Below, piece after piece: positions 30,691-41,062 of a stretch of 64,000 bases of DNA. Position 1 is the stretch's first letter; each line of letters starts with the position of its first letter. Both the position numbers and the translations under genes were made by a program. Source of the DNA: Melieria omissa (lineage: Eukaryota > Arthropoda > Insecta > Diptera > Ulidiidae); assembly GCA_963971225.1 (NCBI GenBank), contig OZ020267.1:68494718-68558717 (forward strand), in the 5' to 3' direction. Under the pieces are notes generated by a model. The model was not told the DNA's origin and ran no database searches. It saw only the letters and a list, made by a program, of their open reading frames with translations.

Positions 30691-32689
30691 ATTATTACAT
30701 AACCTTTAAGATTTCGTCAAACCAATGACTCGCTGGCTGACCACTTGAAATGACGGTAGCTCTGCTCGACTGTATGGCAACACTGGCACAATTGAAAGCA
30801 ATTTGGAAAATTGCCAAAACTTACAAAAAACTGCTTTAAGAAAATTTTAAAAATTATATTTTAAATGTTTTCAAAATTAAAATATCAGCAACCATTGTGG
30901 CAAAAGTGTGACAATGTTGTCATGCAGTCATTAGTTTATTTTGCTCTCAAATAATTATTGTTTGATTTCAACATGGAATTAATTCTGAGTTGAGTTATTT
31001 TTGTTATATGAAATATTTTTATATTATTTTGAATTTTTTTTTTTTGATTACATATACTGAATTATTTAATACTTTGACTGCTAATTTTCTTCAAAGAGTT
31101 TGCAATTTGTATTTTTTACGCTGTTAAACGAAAATAAAAGCTGAAATTTAATGTAAACACCAAATGAGTTTTCGAAAATGGTTTATAAGAATTACATCAA
31201 GAACAGATGTGCCGCTTGAAAAGTGAATTTTCAAAAAAAAATAATAATAAAACAAAAATGATTAAATTGAAATTGTCAAAGCCATAGCATACTTGACCAT
31301 GGTTTGGTAATATTTTCGCAAAAAAGAAAAGATTAAATTAACAAAGAAAAAACATAAACCATAAAAGCGCTTACAAACAATAAACACGCTGCATACGTTT
31401 TAGCACCAAAAAGCTACAAATTTCCCCCAATTTCCCACACAATTCATACCAACCAAGAGTTACACAATTTGCATTAATAAGAAAGCATTATGTGCTCCTC
31501 ACTTGCTTTGCAATCCAAATCGAAAAGACAACCCTTTTCAAATTTATTATCAAAATAAAAAAAAACCAAAACTTTCTAATAATAGTGAGGCAATAGAAAT
31601 GATAAAAATCCGCATAAGGAAATAAGCGAAACAAAACAGCATCAGTGGCTCAAAACGATGGCATTTAGTATATGATTTCTCTCTAATGGATTCTGTTTTA
31701 GGCGTTGGAAATCATAATCACAGACTATTGAATTCCGTACACATGACCCTTAACCCTTGAATGACTAAGCCCACGATTTTTATGACAAACACTTATGATG
31801 TATAACTAAAAAGGTGAGATACGAGTAGAGTTGCCGAACAGCTTTTAAAAACCAATTTTGTTTTAACTTATTGATAACAAATGCTTCAAACTAGACATAG
31901 AAATTCGTTGTCGCGCTTTGTTTTAAGTAATAAACTTTTTTTAAAATGAATTTATTGAAATTTATTTGTATTTATTCAAACCAGCATGCAGCAAACGTGT
32001 CTCAGTTGTATGCAATTATTGCTCAATTTTGCTTGCACGAGTAGAGCTTTTGGGAAAAATAATCTCTTTTAAGGCGCTTGAGAAGTTGAATGGTTGAATT
32101 TTTAATAGAACTTTGGGCCTTTGAGGAGTCATCAAGCAATTAAATACTGGAGTTGGGCTGTCATGAGTCTTACCTATAAATCACAGCAACGCAAAAAACA
32201 AAGGACTGTTTTTCAATAACCAACCAACTAACCAACATTGAAGCAGTTTTATTGTGTTTTAATCAGCACAATCAAATTTTTTGTCTATGTTTTTTAGACA
32301 TTGACAAAAATTCAACCATTCATTGCAATGAGTGAATCATATTTACATCACATAAATATTAAATTTATTACAGTTGTGAGCAAAAATATCATTCCAAAAA
32401 CTAATATCACATGACAGTGCAATGATTTATAAAGACAAATTTTTATAGATAATTTTTTAATAAATTTTAACTTAGTAAAAGTACATTGCTTTTTATTAAA
32501 ATGTAGCCTCAACATTGTTCAAATACTCTTTTCAATTGAGTTTTACACACATTTCAAATATTTTATAAGTAAAGCAAATCCAGAAGAAAAAGAAGAAGGT
32601 TCATGTGAGCTAAACTACTGAAGAAGTCCTTTTATTTTACTTATCCAAATTCAGTTGGTACTTAATGCTTAATGTTGTTTAATTGAAAG
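30691..32689. other. noncoding stretch
   Basis: About 2 kb of AT-rich DNA. I see no gene, RNA or transposon end here. Confidence 0.5.
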
Positions 32690-32694
32690 GATGG

Positions 32695-33040
32695 CCAGAT
32701 AAGAATTTTAAATAAAAACTACATTCATACACATCACTCAAATCGCCACCTCGGCTACGTTGGGAGTGCTTCAAGCGGTTGGTTCAAACTTTAATGAGTC
32801 GGTTTAATATGTGCCGCTTTTTTCTGGCAATAGCGTCTCGAATGTTGGCCTTGTGCTCGTCCTAAGTGGTGTTGGCTTGGTAGCGTAGACTAACTACTTG
32901 ACATTGTCCCAGAGACAATTATCGAGCCGTGTCAAGTTGCATGATTGCTGCGGCCAATTGATGAACGTGATGCAGTGTGGTGATCCAGGCGCCATGGTGA
33001 CAATAGATCTCACGACGAAATTCACATTGGGTGTTTACGA
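32695..33040 (-). pseudogene. mariner-superfamily transposase C-terminal relic
   Basis: Minus-strand pieces in order are INWPQQSCNLTRLDNCLWDN, EHKANIRDAIAR, and TNRLKHSQRSRGGDLSDVYE. They correspond to the last catalytic-residue block (typically WPPRSCDLTPLDYFLWG) and the C-terminal RSRGGHLSDV motif of DDE transposases related to the one at 46238. The catalytic Asp of SCDL is Asn here, and stops and frameshifts break the frame. Confidence 0.65.
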
Positions 33041-34877
33041 CTGAGCCCGAATTTCGGTAAAAATTGTTTAAGAATTTCCACACATTCGGCAACCATAAAA
33101 CAATGCATGATGAAATGGCAAATAACGCTAAATATTTTGAATTTAAACGTTATTGACAGTTCTTGAGACATTCTCTGCTTTCTGGTCACCCTTTGGTACA
33201 GTAATCGCCCAGTAATTGAATTGATTGGGTCAAACAGTAAATAATCTCAGTGACCAAAGAAAGCTCAGTGCAGTGCAAGTGCAAGGATTGCGCTGGTTTG
33301 ACATTTCGTTTCAAAGAATTTCGGTCAACATTGTAGAAAAAAATTACATCTCTATTGAGAGACAGTTGTCTGCTGTCAGATCTATTATATTTTAAAGAAA
33401 TTGCTTCAGTTCAGGAGACAATTTCACTAGCAAACAGCCCAACGCCCATTTACTGTTCCAACTGAAATCTTCATTTTAGAAATCTCGCGCATTTGATTGC
33501 ATCTATAAAATTCAATTCAATTTGGAAGCTTGTGAAATTAGGAAATAACGCCAACAGCACCGAGCAGCTGTTTTTGCTCACATATAAAATATACATAAAA
33601 AAATGTGAAATTTCAAAAATTTAAATTGCGAAATGAAACCTTAAACAAAACTGGCTTGCAAAATGAAGTACAATTGAAAATTAACAAAAACAAAAACAAA
33701 ATCATAATCACAAAATGGCATTAAATCAGCGCGTATTTGTTATAATGATGAAAATTAGCAAAATTACAGACAAAAGCAGGTAAAACAATTGAAAATGTAT
33801 TTCACGTGCATAATCTAAATGAAAAAAATATGTAAGCAAAACAAACCCACAAAAAAAACAACACTATCTGTATTTTACTGTACTGTAATTGTAATATAAG
33901 AAGCAACAAATAAACATATATGAAGATGAGAATATATAAATATACATATATACAATGTGTAGAGTATAGAATCGGCGTAATGTTGCACAACAATATCAGC
34001 AACATGCAAGTATTTTTGGCTAAAATCGTCAAACATTTGTTGTAAACGAGCATTATTTCTGATCTCTTGTTGTTTTTGATTTAAAATTTAAAATTTTACA
34101 TTTTCCATTTGATATTTTGATTTATAATGAATTTTGTATTATTTTGTATTGTTTTTTTGTTATTTTCATTTTGAGTTTTTACACATAAACTCTACTTTGA
34201 TTATATTTTAATCAAACGATGGTTTCTATAATTAGAATTTGCATTTGTTTATTTCCCACTCAGTCGTATTGTTTACGTATTTATATAAATTTGTGACAAA
34301 ATTACTACATTCTCACTTGTTAAGTCAACAAATCCGAAAGCCCAAGATGCAAACATTTTGTCTAATTGCGAACAAAAAAAAGTGTATTAAAATAAATGAA
34401 ACTGCAATGGTAAACAATTCAAAACAACCAACAATCAAATGCAAAATGAAACTCACTAACGGCGGCCAATAACACATACATACATACCACACACATACGT
34501 GCACACACGCAGCAGCATGCAAATATAGCAACGCATCACATGCATACAGACATAACTTACATGCAGGCAAACAACAAACCATAAACTCCAATTAATTGCG
34601 CATACAAATTTAAATGAATGACTAATAAATAGGATATGTTTAAATAACAAATCAAATAAAATACACAAATAAATAAAAAAAAAATTATAAAAAAACAAAA
34701 AAGAGAACAAATTTAATTGTTTTATTCAAAGAAATACAGGTACACGTAAAATTTTATGCATGTACACACAAAACACATATCTATTTGTTCTATGTGTATG
34801 TGAGGAGAAGAAGCTGAGAAACAACTTTGGGGTAAGAAGGACTCGGGCATACGAAAACCATGTAACCTCACATTTTA
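33041..34877. other. noncoding stretch
   Basis: AT-rich intergenic DNA, with short tandem CA/CATA tracts around 34480-34560. No gene recognised. Confidence 0.5.
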
Positions 34878-34886
34878 GGTATGTGA
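34878..34886. repeat. target-site duplication, left copy (GGTATGTGA)
   Basis: Nine bases identical to 39847-39855. This copy directly abuts the poly(A) tail of the R1-type LINE, and the other abuts its 5' end. Confidence 0.85.
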
Positions 34887-35116
34887 TTTTTTTTTTTTTT
34901 TTTTTTTTTTTCAGTAGGGGAAAGCATCGAAAGCCAAACGAGTGCGAGACTTGAACACGCTAAAACCCCTGTATACAACAGTCCGTGTACCTTCATCGTG
35001 GCACCACCGCGAGGTATTACTTCACGATGAAGGCGGATATGTTAGCGTTCAGCTACGTCCAGGCATGAGTCATAAGATGCTCTGCCCAAAAGTGTCGTGT
35101 TCGGACGGACGGATAG

Positions 35117-38080
35117 TCAGTCATTGGCAATTGTCACCGAACAGTCCCGTATGTCTCGTCTCTGTAAGAGCATTATGCGGGCAATACTCCTGCACGCTCG
35201 GTCCCATGATTCTGGCGACGCAAGCATGTAAGACACCAGTGAGGACGGTGTTAAGGCACAGCCGATTGCCTCTTCGAGATTAGCTCTATCATCGGCATAT
35301 TTGGCGCATTCAAAAAACGTATGGTGGACCGTTTCAGCCACCCCGATACACTGATTGCAGTGAGGGCTCTCTGCGTGCTTGAATTTGTGCAGGTATGCAC
35401 GAAAGCATCCATGGCCAGAGAGGAACTGCGTGAGGAAGAAATTCAGCTCGCCATGTGTCCGCTTTAACCACGGTGCCAGCACCGGGATGAGCGTTCGCGT
35501 CCAGTTGCCTTTCGAGGACGAACTCCATCTACGTTGCCATGCCACTATGGTGTCCTCGGCCGACACCTGTGCACCTCGTTTATGCCAGTACGTATTTGCC
35601 TGTTGCAGAATCACTAACTGGATAGGGGGTCTTCCAGCAATCACGTCGGCCGCCTCGTCCGAGACCGTTCTGAATGCGCGGCAGACTCGTAGTGAATTTA
35701 GCCGGTACGCCGTTTTTAGCTGCCTGCTGTATGAGGCCACCATCGCCGCCTTGTGCCACACCGGACAGGCGTAGGTTGAGACAGCTGTGTTAACGACTGC
35801 AAGCAGTATTCTTGCTTGGGTAGAGGGACCACCAACATTCGGCATCAACCGCGAGAGCCGGGCTGTTACTTTTAGGGCCTTCTCGCCGGCATGCGACAGA
35901 TGGGCCTTGTAATTCAGACGGCAGTCCAGCAATATGCCGAGATACTTTATTTCGGAGCGCGACTGTATGAGATGCCCTCCGACATTTACGGTCACGCTTT
36001 CCACGCATTTTCTGCTGCTTATCAGAACGGCTTCGGTTTTTTCACCTGCAAGTTGCAGGCCTGCTTCTGACAGCCAGGCTGTAAGCCGAGAGATTGACTC
36101 GTTTGCCTTGGCTTCGATCTCGTGCAGGTGTTTGGCAACTACGACTAGCGCTACGTCGTCAGCGTATCCAGCGGTAGTTACACCGCTAGGCACCTCGGTT
36201 CGCAACAGGCCGTCGTACATTACGTTCCAGAGCAATGGTCCAAGGACAGAACCTTGTGGAACGCCACACGTGATGGTATGTTTGCGAACACCCTCGCTAG
36301 TATCATAGGTGAGCTGCCTATTACTAAGGTAGCTGTCGATTACTCGTAGTAGGTAAGCTGGCGTTCCTAGATCTCTAAGGGCATCGAGAATCCTGGTCCA
36401 CTTGGCAGAGTTAAAGGCGTTTCGTACATCAAGCGTGACGATCGCGCAGTATTGCTTGGAACCCTCTCTCCAGCGCTTTCCTTCAATTGCCTTCGCGGCG
36501 ATGTCGACCACTGCAGCTATGGCATCGACAGTACTACGGCCTTTGCGGAAGCCGAACTGGAGTGGAGAAAGACCATTTGGGCCTTCTGTGTATTGCTCTA
36601 GCCTGACACAGAGAAGTCTTTCAAAGAGTTTACCCATGGTATCAAGCATACAGAGTGGTCTGTAGGCAGATGCATCGCCAGGAGGTTTCCCTGCTTTGGG
36701 CAGGAGTACTAGGCGCTGACTTTTCCAGCAGCATGGGAAAATGCCGGTTTGTAGGCAATATGAGAAAACGTCAGAGAAAACTTGCGGTTTTGCGACGATT
36801 GCTGCCTTGAGTAAGGCGTTTGGTATGCCATCGGGGCCTGGCGCTTTGTTGGCTTTAAGCCTATGCGCCGCAGCAAGGACCTCATCTATCGAAAAGTCTT
36901 CAAAGCTGTCGCCGCCGCAGGTCCGGGGAAAGAGGCTTTGACGACGCGGGGGAGATTGGGGAAATAGTGTGAAAACTATTCGTCTCAGCATCGCAGAGCA
37001 TGATGGCGGCTGGGGTTTCTGCTGTCCCAGTTTTTTTACTACAATCTTGTAAGCATTTCCCCATGGGTTATCTTCAACCTGCTCAACGAGTTCACTGAAC
37101 GTTTTCTTTTTGCTGGCCTTAATTGCCTTGCGCAAAGCAGATTTTTTGCGTTTCAGTTCCGTTCTGTACATGTCCGGCCTATCACGCCTGACAGCGCGCT
37201 GTTGTAGCCGCCTCAGCCGGAGGCAGTCGGCGCGGAGGGCCGCTATGTCGTCATTCCACCAGTATACTGGCTTCTTGTGGACCCCAGCACCCTTCCTCGG
37301 CATGGTAGCATCACACAAGTCTTTGAGTTGTTGAATGAAGCTGCCTATGCTTTTCCTTAAACTCGGCCGTGGAGTGAAAATCAGCTCGGTGAGCAAGAGC
37401 TCTAGGGTACCGCGATCCAGTTTGTGGGGTAGCCAACCTGGTTTTACGCGTTGCTTCGCAACTCGCGGGGCGACGTGTAATTCAAAACGGATAGCATTGT
37501 GATCACTATACGTAAACGCATCATCCACCTGCCATTTAGAGTCTCGGGCGAGCCGATCACTGGCAAAACTGAGGTCGATGACAGAAGATGCGCTGCCCTT
37601 CACAAAAGTTGGTGTATTGCCCACATTGAGGAGCGTCACGTTAAGGGCTGAGAACGCCATGACCAGAGCGGAGCCACGCTTGTTTGTACGCGCGCTGCCC
37701 CAGGTCGTTGACCACGCATTAAAGTCTCCTGCAATCACAGTCGGCACATTGCCACCTGCGTCGTTTACAAGGACATCAAGTGCATGCTCAAAAGCGTCGT
37801 GTGTCAAGCTAGGGGGAAAATAGCAGCTGAAGAAGCGTATGCCGCTGATGACGGCCTGGGCATAAAAACTTTTTGCTCGGGGAGCTGATTCGACAGCGTG
37901 AGAACCACAGACCCAAATGGCTGCCTTTTTTGTTGAATCCGCAATCCAGTTAGAGTTTTGAGTATGCACCCGGTACGGCTCGCTCAGCAGCGCGATGTCA
38001 ATGTTATCTTCTTCAACTGTGCGCTGCAGAAGATCTTGTGCAGCCTCGCAGTGATTTAGGTTCAACTGCAGAACCTTCAT
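35117..38080 (-). CDS. LINE ORF2: endonuclease-reverse transcriptase (R1 clade)
   Basis: A protein of 987 aa from the ATG at 38080 that nicks target DNA and copies element RNA. Endonuclease (residues about 1-220): LQLNLNHCEAAQDLL, IALLSEPYR with the catalytic Glu, VIAGDFNAWSTTWG and YSDHNAIRFEL. Reverse transcriptase (about 400-680): KAPGPDGIPN, LLPKAGKPPGDASAYRPLCM, FRKGRSTVDAI, VTLDVRNAFNSAKW, CGVPQGSVLGPLLWN and the catalytic GYADDVALVV. A C-terminal CNQC...HHTFFEC motif follows. No RNase H domain is visible. ATG 38080 was chosen over the longer frame from 38161 because it overlaps the ORF1 stop as ATGA, a common LINE arrangement, and starts exactly at the conserved endonuclease. Confidence 0.9.
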   Translation of the reverse strand: MKVLQLNLNHCEAAQDLLQRTVEEDNIDIALLSEPYRVHTQNSNWIADSTKKAAIWVCGSHAVESAPRAKSFYAQAVISGIRFFSCYFPPSLTHDAFEHALDVLVNDAGGNVPTVIAGDFNAWSTTWGSARTNKRGSALVMAFSALNVTLLNVGNTPTFVKGSASSVIDLSFASDRLARDSKWQVDDAFTYSDHNAIRFELHVAPRVAKQRVKPGWLPHKLDRGTLELLLTELIFTPRPSLRKSIGSFIQQLKDLCDATMPRKGAGVHKKPVYWWNDDIAALRADCLRLRRLQQRAVRRDRPDMYRTELKRKKSALRKAIKASKKKTFSELVEQVEDNPWGNAYKIVVKKLGQQKPQPPSCSAMLRRIVFTLFPQSPPRRQSLFPRTCGGDSFEDFSIDEVLAAAHRLKANKAPGPDGIPNALLKAAIVAKPQVFSDVFSYCLQTGIFPCCWKSQRLVLLPKAGKPPGDASAYRPLCMLDTMGKLFERLLCVRLEQYTEGPNGLSPLQFGFRKGRSTVDAIAAVVDIAAKAIEGKRWREGSKQYCAIVTLDVRNAFNSAKWTRILDALRDLGTPAYLLRVIDSYLSNRQLTYDTSEGVRKHTITCGVPQGSVLGPLLWNVMYDGLLRTEVPSGVTTAGYADDVALVVVAKHLHEIEAKANESISRLTAWLSEAGLQLAGEKTEAVLISSRKCVESVTVNVGGHLIQSRSEIKYLGILLDCRLNYKAHLSHAGEKALKVTARLSRLMPNVGGPSTQARILLAVVNTAVSTYACPVWHKAAMVASYSRQLKTAYRLNSLRVCRAFRTVSDEAADVIAGRPPIQLVILQQANTYWHKRGAQVSAEDTIVAWQRRWSSSSKGNWTRTLIPVLAPWLKRTHGELNFFLTQFLSGHGCFRAYLHKFKHAESPHCNQCIGVAETVHHTFFECAKYADDRANLEEAIGCALTPSSLVSYMLASPESWDRACRSIARIMLLQRRDIRDCSVTIAND

Positions 38081-39417
38081 GGGCGCGCTGGTCCTTTTTG
38101 CGCGGCTGGGCAGTTGAAACTCCCGATGCGATGATCGTAGGATGCGCCAGCAGCCTTGCACAGTGGGCAGCTCGGTGTATTACTGCAGTCCTTTGCGAAA
38201 TGCCCTTTTGTTCCGCATTTTATGCAGCATTCGGACCTGTCATCGCCTTGACACGTTCTGGCGGTGTGGCCAAGGGCGAGACACCGATAGCATCGTGTAT
38301 GTGCCACTTTTTCGCGTATGCGGGCAATTGTGAGGCCAATTCGGACTTTTCCGGCCTTTAGTAGCGTATTCGCCACCGAGGCTGGCACGTTAATGCAAGC
38401 GGTCAGGGTACCGCCATGCGCAGCTCGCATGCTTTTAATCGACTCCGCACTAAGGGGAGGGAGCGAGGGGAACGCTTGGGCTAGGTCTTCAGCCACCTCT
38501 TCTTTTGTTGTGAACTCAGCTATGTCACGGAGTTCAACCTGACACTCTTGGGTTTTGGCCTTGATTTCTGCCCGCTCGCCAACTACTTGCGCAATTTTAC
38601 CGCTTAGCAAGGTCGTGTCTTCCTTGCTGTTTTTTGCTAGCTGAAAGAGCATTTCGCCTTTTGCAGTTCTGCGGATTTTCACGATGTTTTCCGAAACGTT
38701 TTTGAGGCTCGGATCGGTTTTTACCATCTTCAGGATGTCGCTGTACGACGTTTCTCCTTTCGCCTGAAGAATTATGGCATCAGGCCGGCTTCGTATAGCG
38801 GCGCGGGCTTTTTGCGCTGGCTTTGGTTGCAAGGGGGTCGGCGCTTCTCCCTGTCGCCGTTTTTTCTTTGCCGGTTTGGTCACCGTTACGAATGGGGCCT
38901 CAGTGCTCGTATCCCCTAGGCTTGCTGAACGCGTTCTCTTATTGAGCTGCTCTACCGGCTTGGGTTCGGCAGAGATGGTAGCGCTTTGCAAGAGCCGATG
39001 GGGGGAGTGACTCAGCGTGCGGTCCTTGCTTCCGGTTTTAACAACCTCATCGATCACCGTGACCATTTGAGCCTGTATGAGGCCGAACATTTTCCTATGA
39101 GCTCTGGTGACTGTTCTGCGATCCAGATCTAGGAAAAGTTCGGCACCCAACTCCCCGAGCAGCCTCTCTAATTCTGCCACCTGCTCTTTTAACCCGCAGG
39201 GTTCGGGGGCTGCACGCTTCGGCGAGGAGTTGGGGATAACCGCGTTTCGCATCGGGCTTGTGCCCCCATCATTTTTCACCGGCGGAGTTCTCAGAATTTT
39301 AGCCGATTTGGCAAAAACCGTGGCCGAAGGTGAGCAGTCCATATTCGCTTCACCTTCCACATTGCTGCTGCGTGTCAGCCGAAGCGGCGGTGGCTCGCCT
39401 GCCGCAGGCTTCGGCAT
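38077..39417 (-). CDS. LINE ORF1: gag-like nucleic-acid-binding protein
   Basis: A 446-aa ORF1 protein of the R1-type LINE, expected to coat the element RNA. The N-terminal half is low-complexity and basic. A central region (about residues 215-370) contains DILKMVKTDPSLKNVSENIV and KSMRAAHGGTLTACINVP, typical of R1/LOA ORF1. The C-terminus has three Cys-His zinc knuckles: CYRCLALGHTARTC, CIKCGTKGHFAKDC and CPLCKAAG...HRIGSFNC. The TGA stop overlaps the ORF2 ATG (ATGA), so ORF2 is probably translated by termination-reinitiation. Confidence 0.88.
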   Translation of the reverse strand: MPKPAAGEPPPLRLTRSSNVEGEANMDCSPSATVFAKSAKILRTPPVKNDGGTSPMRNAVIPNSSPKRAAPEPCGLKEQVAELERLLGELGAELFLDLDRRTVTRAHRKMFGLIQAQMVTVIDEVVKTGSKDRTLSHSPHRLLQSATISAEPKPVEQLNKRTRSASLGDTSTEAPFVTVTKPAKKKRRQGEAPTPLQPKPAQKARAAIRSRPDAIILQAKGETSYSDILKMVKTDPSLKNVSENIVKIRRTAKGEMLFQLAKNSKEDTTLLSGKIAQVVGERAEIKAKTQECQVELRDIAEFTTKEEVAEDLAQAFPSLPPLSAESIKSMRAAHGGTLTACINVPASVANTLLKAGKVRIGLTIARIREKVAHTRCYRCLALGHTARTCQGDDRSECCIKCGTKGHFAKDCSNTPSCPLCKAAGASYDHRIGSFNCPAAQKGPARP

Positions 39418-39846
39418 GATGCGCTAGATCTGCCGGCGCAGCAGTTGGCAACTCTGCTTCTTAAGTCGGTAAAGCAGTGTCGATAACGCAGTGCGTAGTA
39501 TTGCAGTCGACTAAACACGACTTGATCAGCTGATATTTGTTTATCCGCTGATAAGTGATTTGCGCTTTTTGCTGTGCACGAGCGCAAAGAAAATAAGCAG
39601 AAAAGCAGGAAAAAAGTAATTCTACTCACTGCACCAGCTAACTTAACTTTGGGAAAAAGTCCAAGAAGCTGTCAACTGATCCACGGGAACCCACTTCAGC
39701 AGCTGTCGTCCAGGCGCCGCGACTTCTACCACCTTTCGGTGCACTAATCACTAAAAACTAAAGGTTTAAAACCACGAAAATTGAAAAATTTACAGAGCCA
39801 AAAGAAAACACAGCTCTAGTAAACAAAGTGTTTCACAGGTTTTTTC

Positions 39847-39855
39847 GGTATGTGA
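39847..39855. repeat. target-site duplication, right copy (GGTATGTGA)
   Basis: Matches 34878-34886 exactly and marks the 5' boundary of the R1-type LINE. Confidence 0.85.
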
Positions 39856-40189
39856 TGTGTTCAGCAATTTGATGTAAAATACTACAAAGAACATTTTTGT
39901 GGAGCATTTTAACCCCGTAACTCCTATTTGTATGGGTCAATTTGACCCTTCTTTTCTAAAATGCCAAAAATGTCCTGTTAAACAGGACTTTTTAAGGATA
40001 AAATGTACCACGAAAATATTCGCCATAAAATTTTACTATAGGTCACTGAATACATCAAAGCTCAGATATTAACCTGAATGCCAGAATTAAGCCAAAACTG
40101 AAAATGTATTTACGTGTTTATTTCGTACTTATTCAAAATTGGTACTAACATCTCCTACAAAACTTGTTATTTTTTTTGTGTTGTGCAGT
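39856..40189. other. noncoding spacer between two LINEs
   Basis: Contains a GGGTCAATTTGACCC palindrome at about 39938-39952 and a TGTCCTGTTAAACAGGACTT inverted pair at about 39970-39989. Possibly a MITE fragment, but no matching ends were found. Confidence 0.35.
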
Positions 40190-40918
40190 GTTATTAAGCC
40201 CAAGAATAAGCAAGCGGGTGAGAGGACTAAAGTGGAACTGGCTGCAAAAGTAGACCCTATGAACTTGCAATTTTCGAATGTAAAAGCTAATCGCAATGGC
40301 GTTGTAGTAATAGAAAGCAACACTGAAATGGATCGGGAGAAAATTAAAGGAGTGTTATCTGAAAAACTGGGAGCTGAGTACGAAATCAAAATCACGACGG
40401 TCATTAAACCAAAAGTACTTGTAGTGGGCACAAAGCAGAGATTGGATAACGAAGATCTAGTCAGTGGGATCAAAAGGCAAAATCAAAGCATCAGTTCGTG
40501 TGAGATGGCTGTGGTGAAAATATTCGAAGTGAAACGAGGAACCGGAGATTACTTCAATGCCTTAATTGAAACGGATGCAGAGTCGTTTCCGAAACTGCTT
40601 GCGGCTGGAAGACTGTATGTAGGGTGGGAAACCTGCAAGATTTATGATGGCGTGGATGTACTGACTTGTTTTAAGTGCAAGGGCTTTGACCATAAGGCGG
40701 CAAATTGTAAAAACCAGGAAACATGTTCAAAATGCTTGGGAGAATACAAAAGTAGTGATTGCAGTAAAGAGGCGATAAATAAATGCATTAATTGTATTCG
40801 CACGAATCAAACTCGGAGCTTAGGTCTTGATGAAAATCACTCTTCAACGAGTAGAGAATGCCCAGTGTATCTTAATCAGCTAGAGGCGAGAAAACGGAAG
40901 ATAGGGTACCGATTATAG
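40190..40918 (+). CDS. LINE ORF1 (gag-like, zinc knuckles), 5'-truncated
   Basis: The open frame reads from about KPKNKQAGERTKVELAAKVD to a TAG stop at 40918, about 240 codons. It contains an RRM-like region (VVVIESNTEMDREKIKGVLS) and Cys-His knuckles CFKCKGFDHKAANC and CSKCLGEYKSSDC, then CINC...HSSTSRECPVY, as in jockey/L2-type ORF1. No convincing start codon precedes it, so it is a truncated remnant that stayed open. The LOA-like LINE inserted 4-5 bp after its stop codon. Confidence 0.65.
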   Translation, partial: VIKPKNKQAGERTKVELAAKVDPMNLQFSNVKANRNGVVVIESNTEMDREKIKGVLSEKLGAEYEIKITTVIKPKVLVVGTKQRLDNEDLVSGIKRQNQSISSCEMAVVKIFEVKRGTGDYFNALIETDAESFPKLLAAGRLYVGWETCKIYDGVDVLTCFKCKGFDHKAANCKNQETCSKCLGEYKSSDCSKEAINKCINCIRTNQTRSLGLDENHSSTSRECPVYLNQLEARKRKIGYRL

Positions 40919-40922
40919 AAAT

Positions 40923-40938
40923 GTGGGACTACACGTTA
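40923..40938. repeat. 16-bp target-site duplication, left copy
   Basis: GTGGGACTACACGTTA, identical to 45268-45283. It abuts the 3' tail of the LOA-like LINE. Confidence 0.9.
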
Positions 40939-41062
40939 GGTTAGGTTAGGTTAAAGTGGCTGTCTTGGCCCGGGACTTGCCGAAAGACACACTTAGGCCA
41001 CGGAATGGGCCCGTTGTGATACCACAGGTTAAAAAGGTCTGTCTTGCTGCAAGTCGATAAGC

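Larger units (their letters stand above)
34887..39846 (-). mobile_element. full-length R1-clade LINE, both ORFs open
   Basis: A 4.96-kb non-LTR retrotransposon on the minus strand. It has about 430 bp of 5' leader (39846-39418), ORF1 (39417-38077), ORF2 (38080-35117), about 205 bp of 3' UTR, and a 25-nt pure A tail (34911-34887 read as T on plus). A 9-bp target duplication flanks it exactly. ORF2 has an apurinic-type endonuclease and reverse transcriptase but no RNase H, which with the Cys-rich end points to the R1 clade. Lack of any stop or frameshift, the clean tail and the perfect duplication suggest a recent insertion that could still be active. GC content is clearly higher than the flanks. 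Confidence 0.9.

Noticed and set aside
39908..39990. piggyBac-type MITE from TTAA and the GGGTCAATTTGACCC palindrome
   Set aside because: No matching inverted end or second TTAA junction could be found.
40935..40955. Interstitial telomere repeat (TTAGG)n
   Set aside because: It lies exactly at the 3' end of a LINE inside a target duplication, and higher flies lack TTAGG telomeres.
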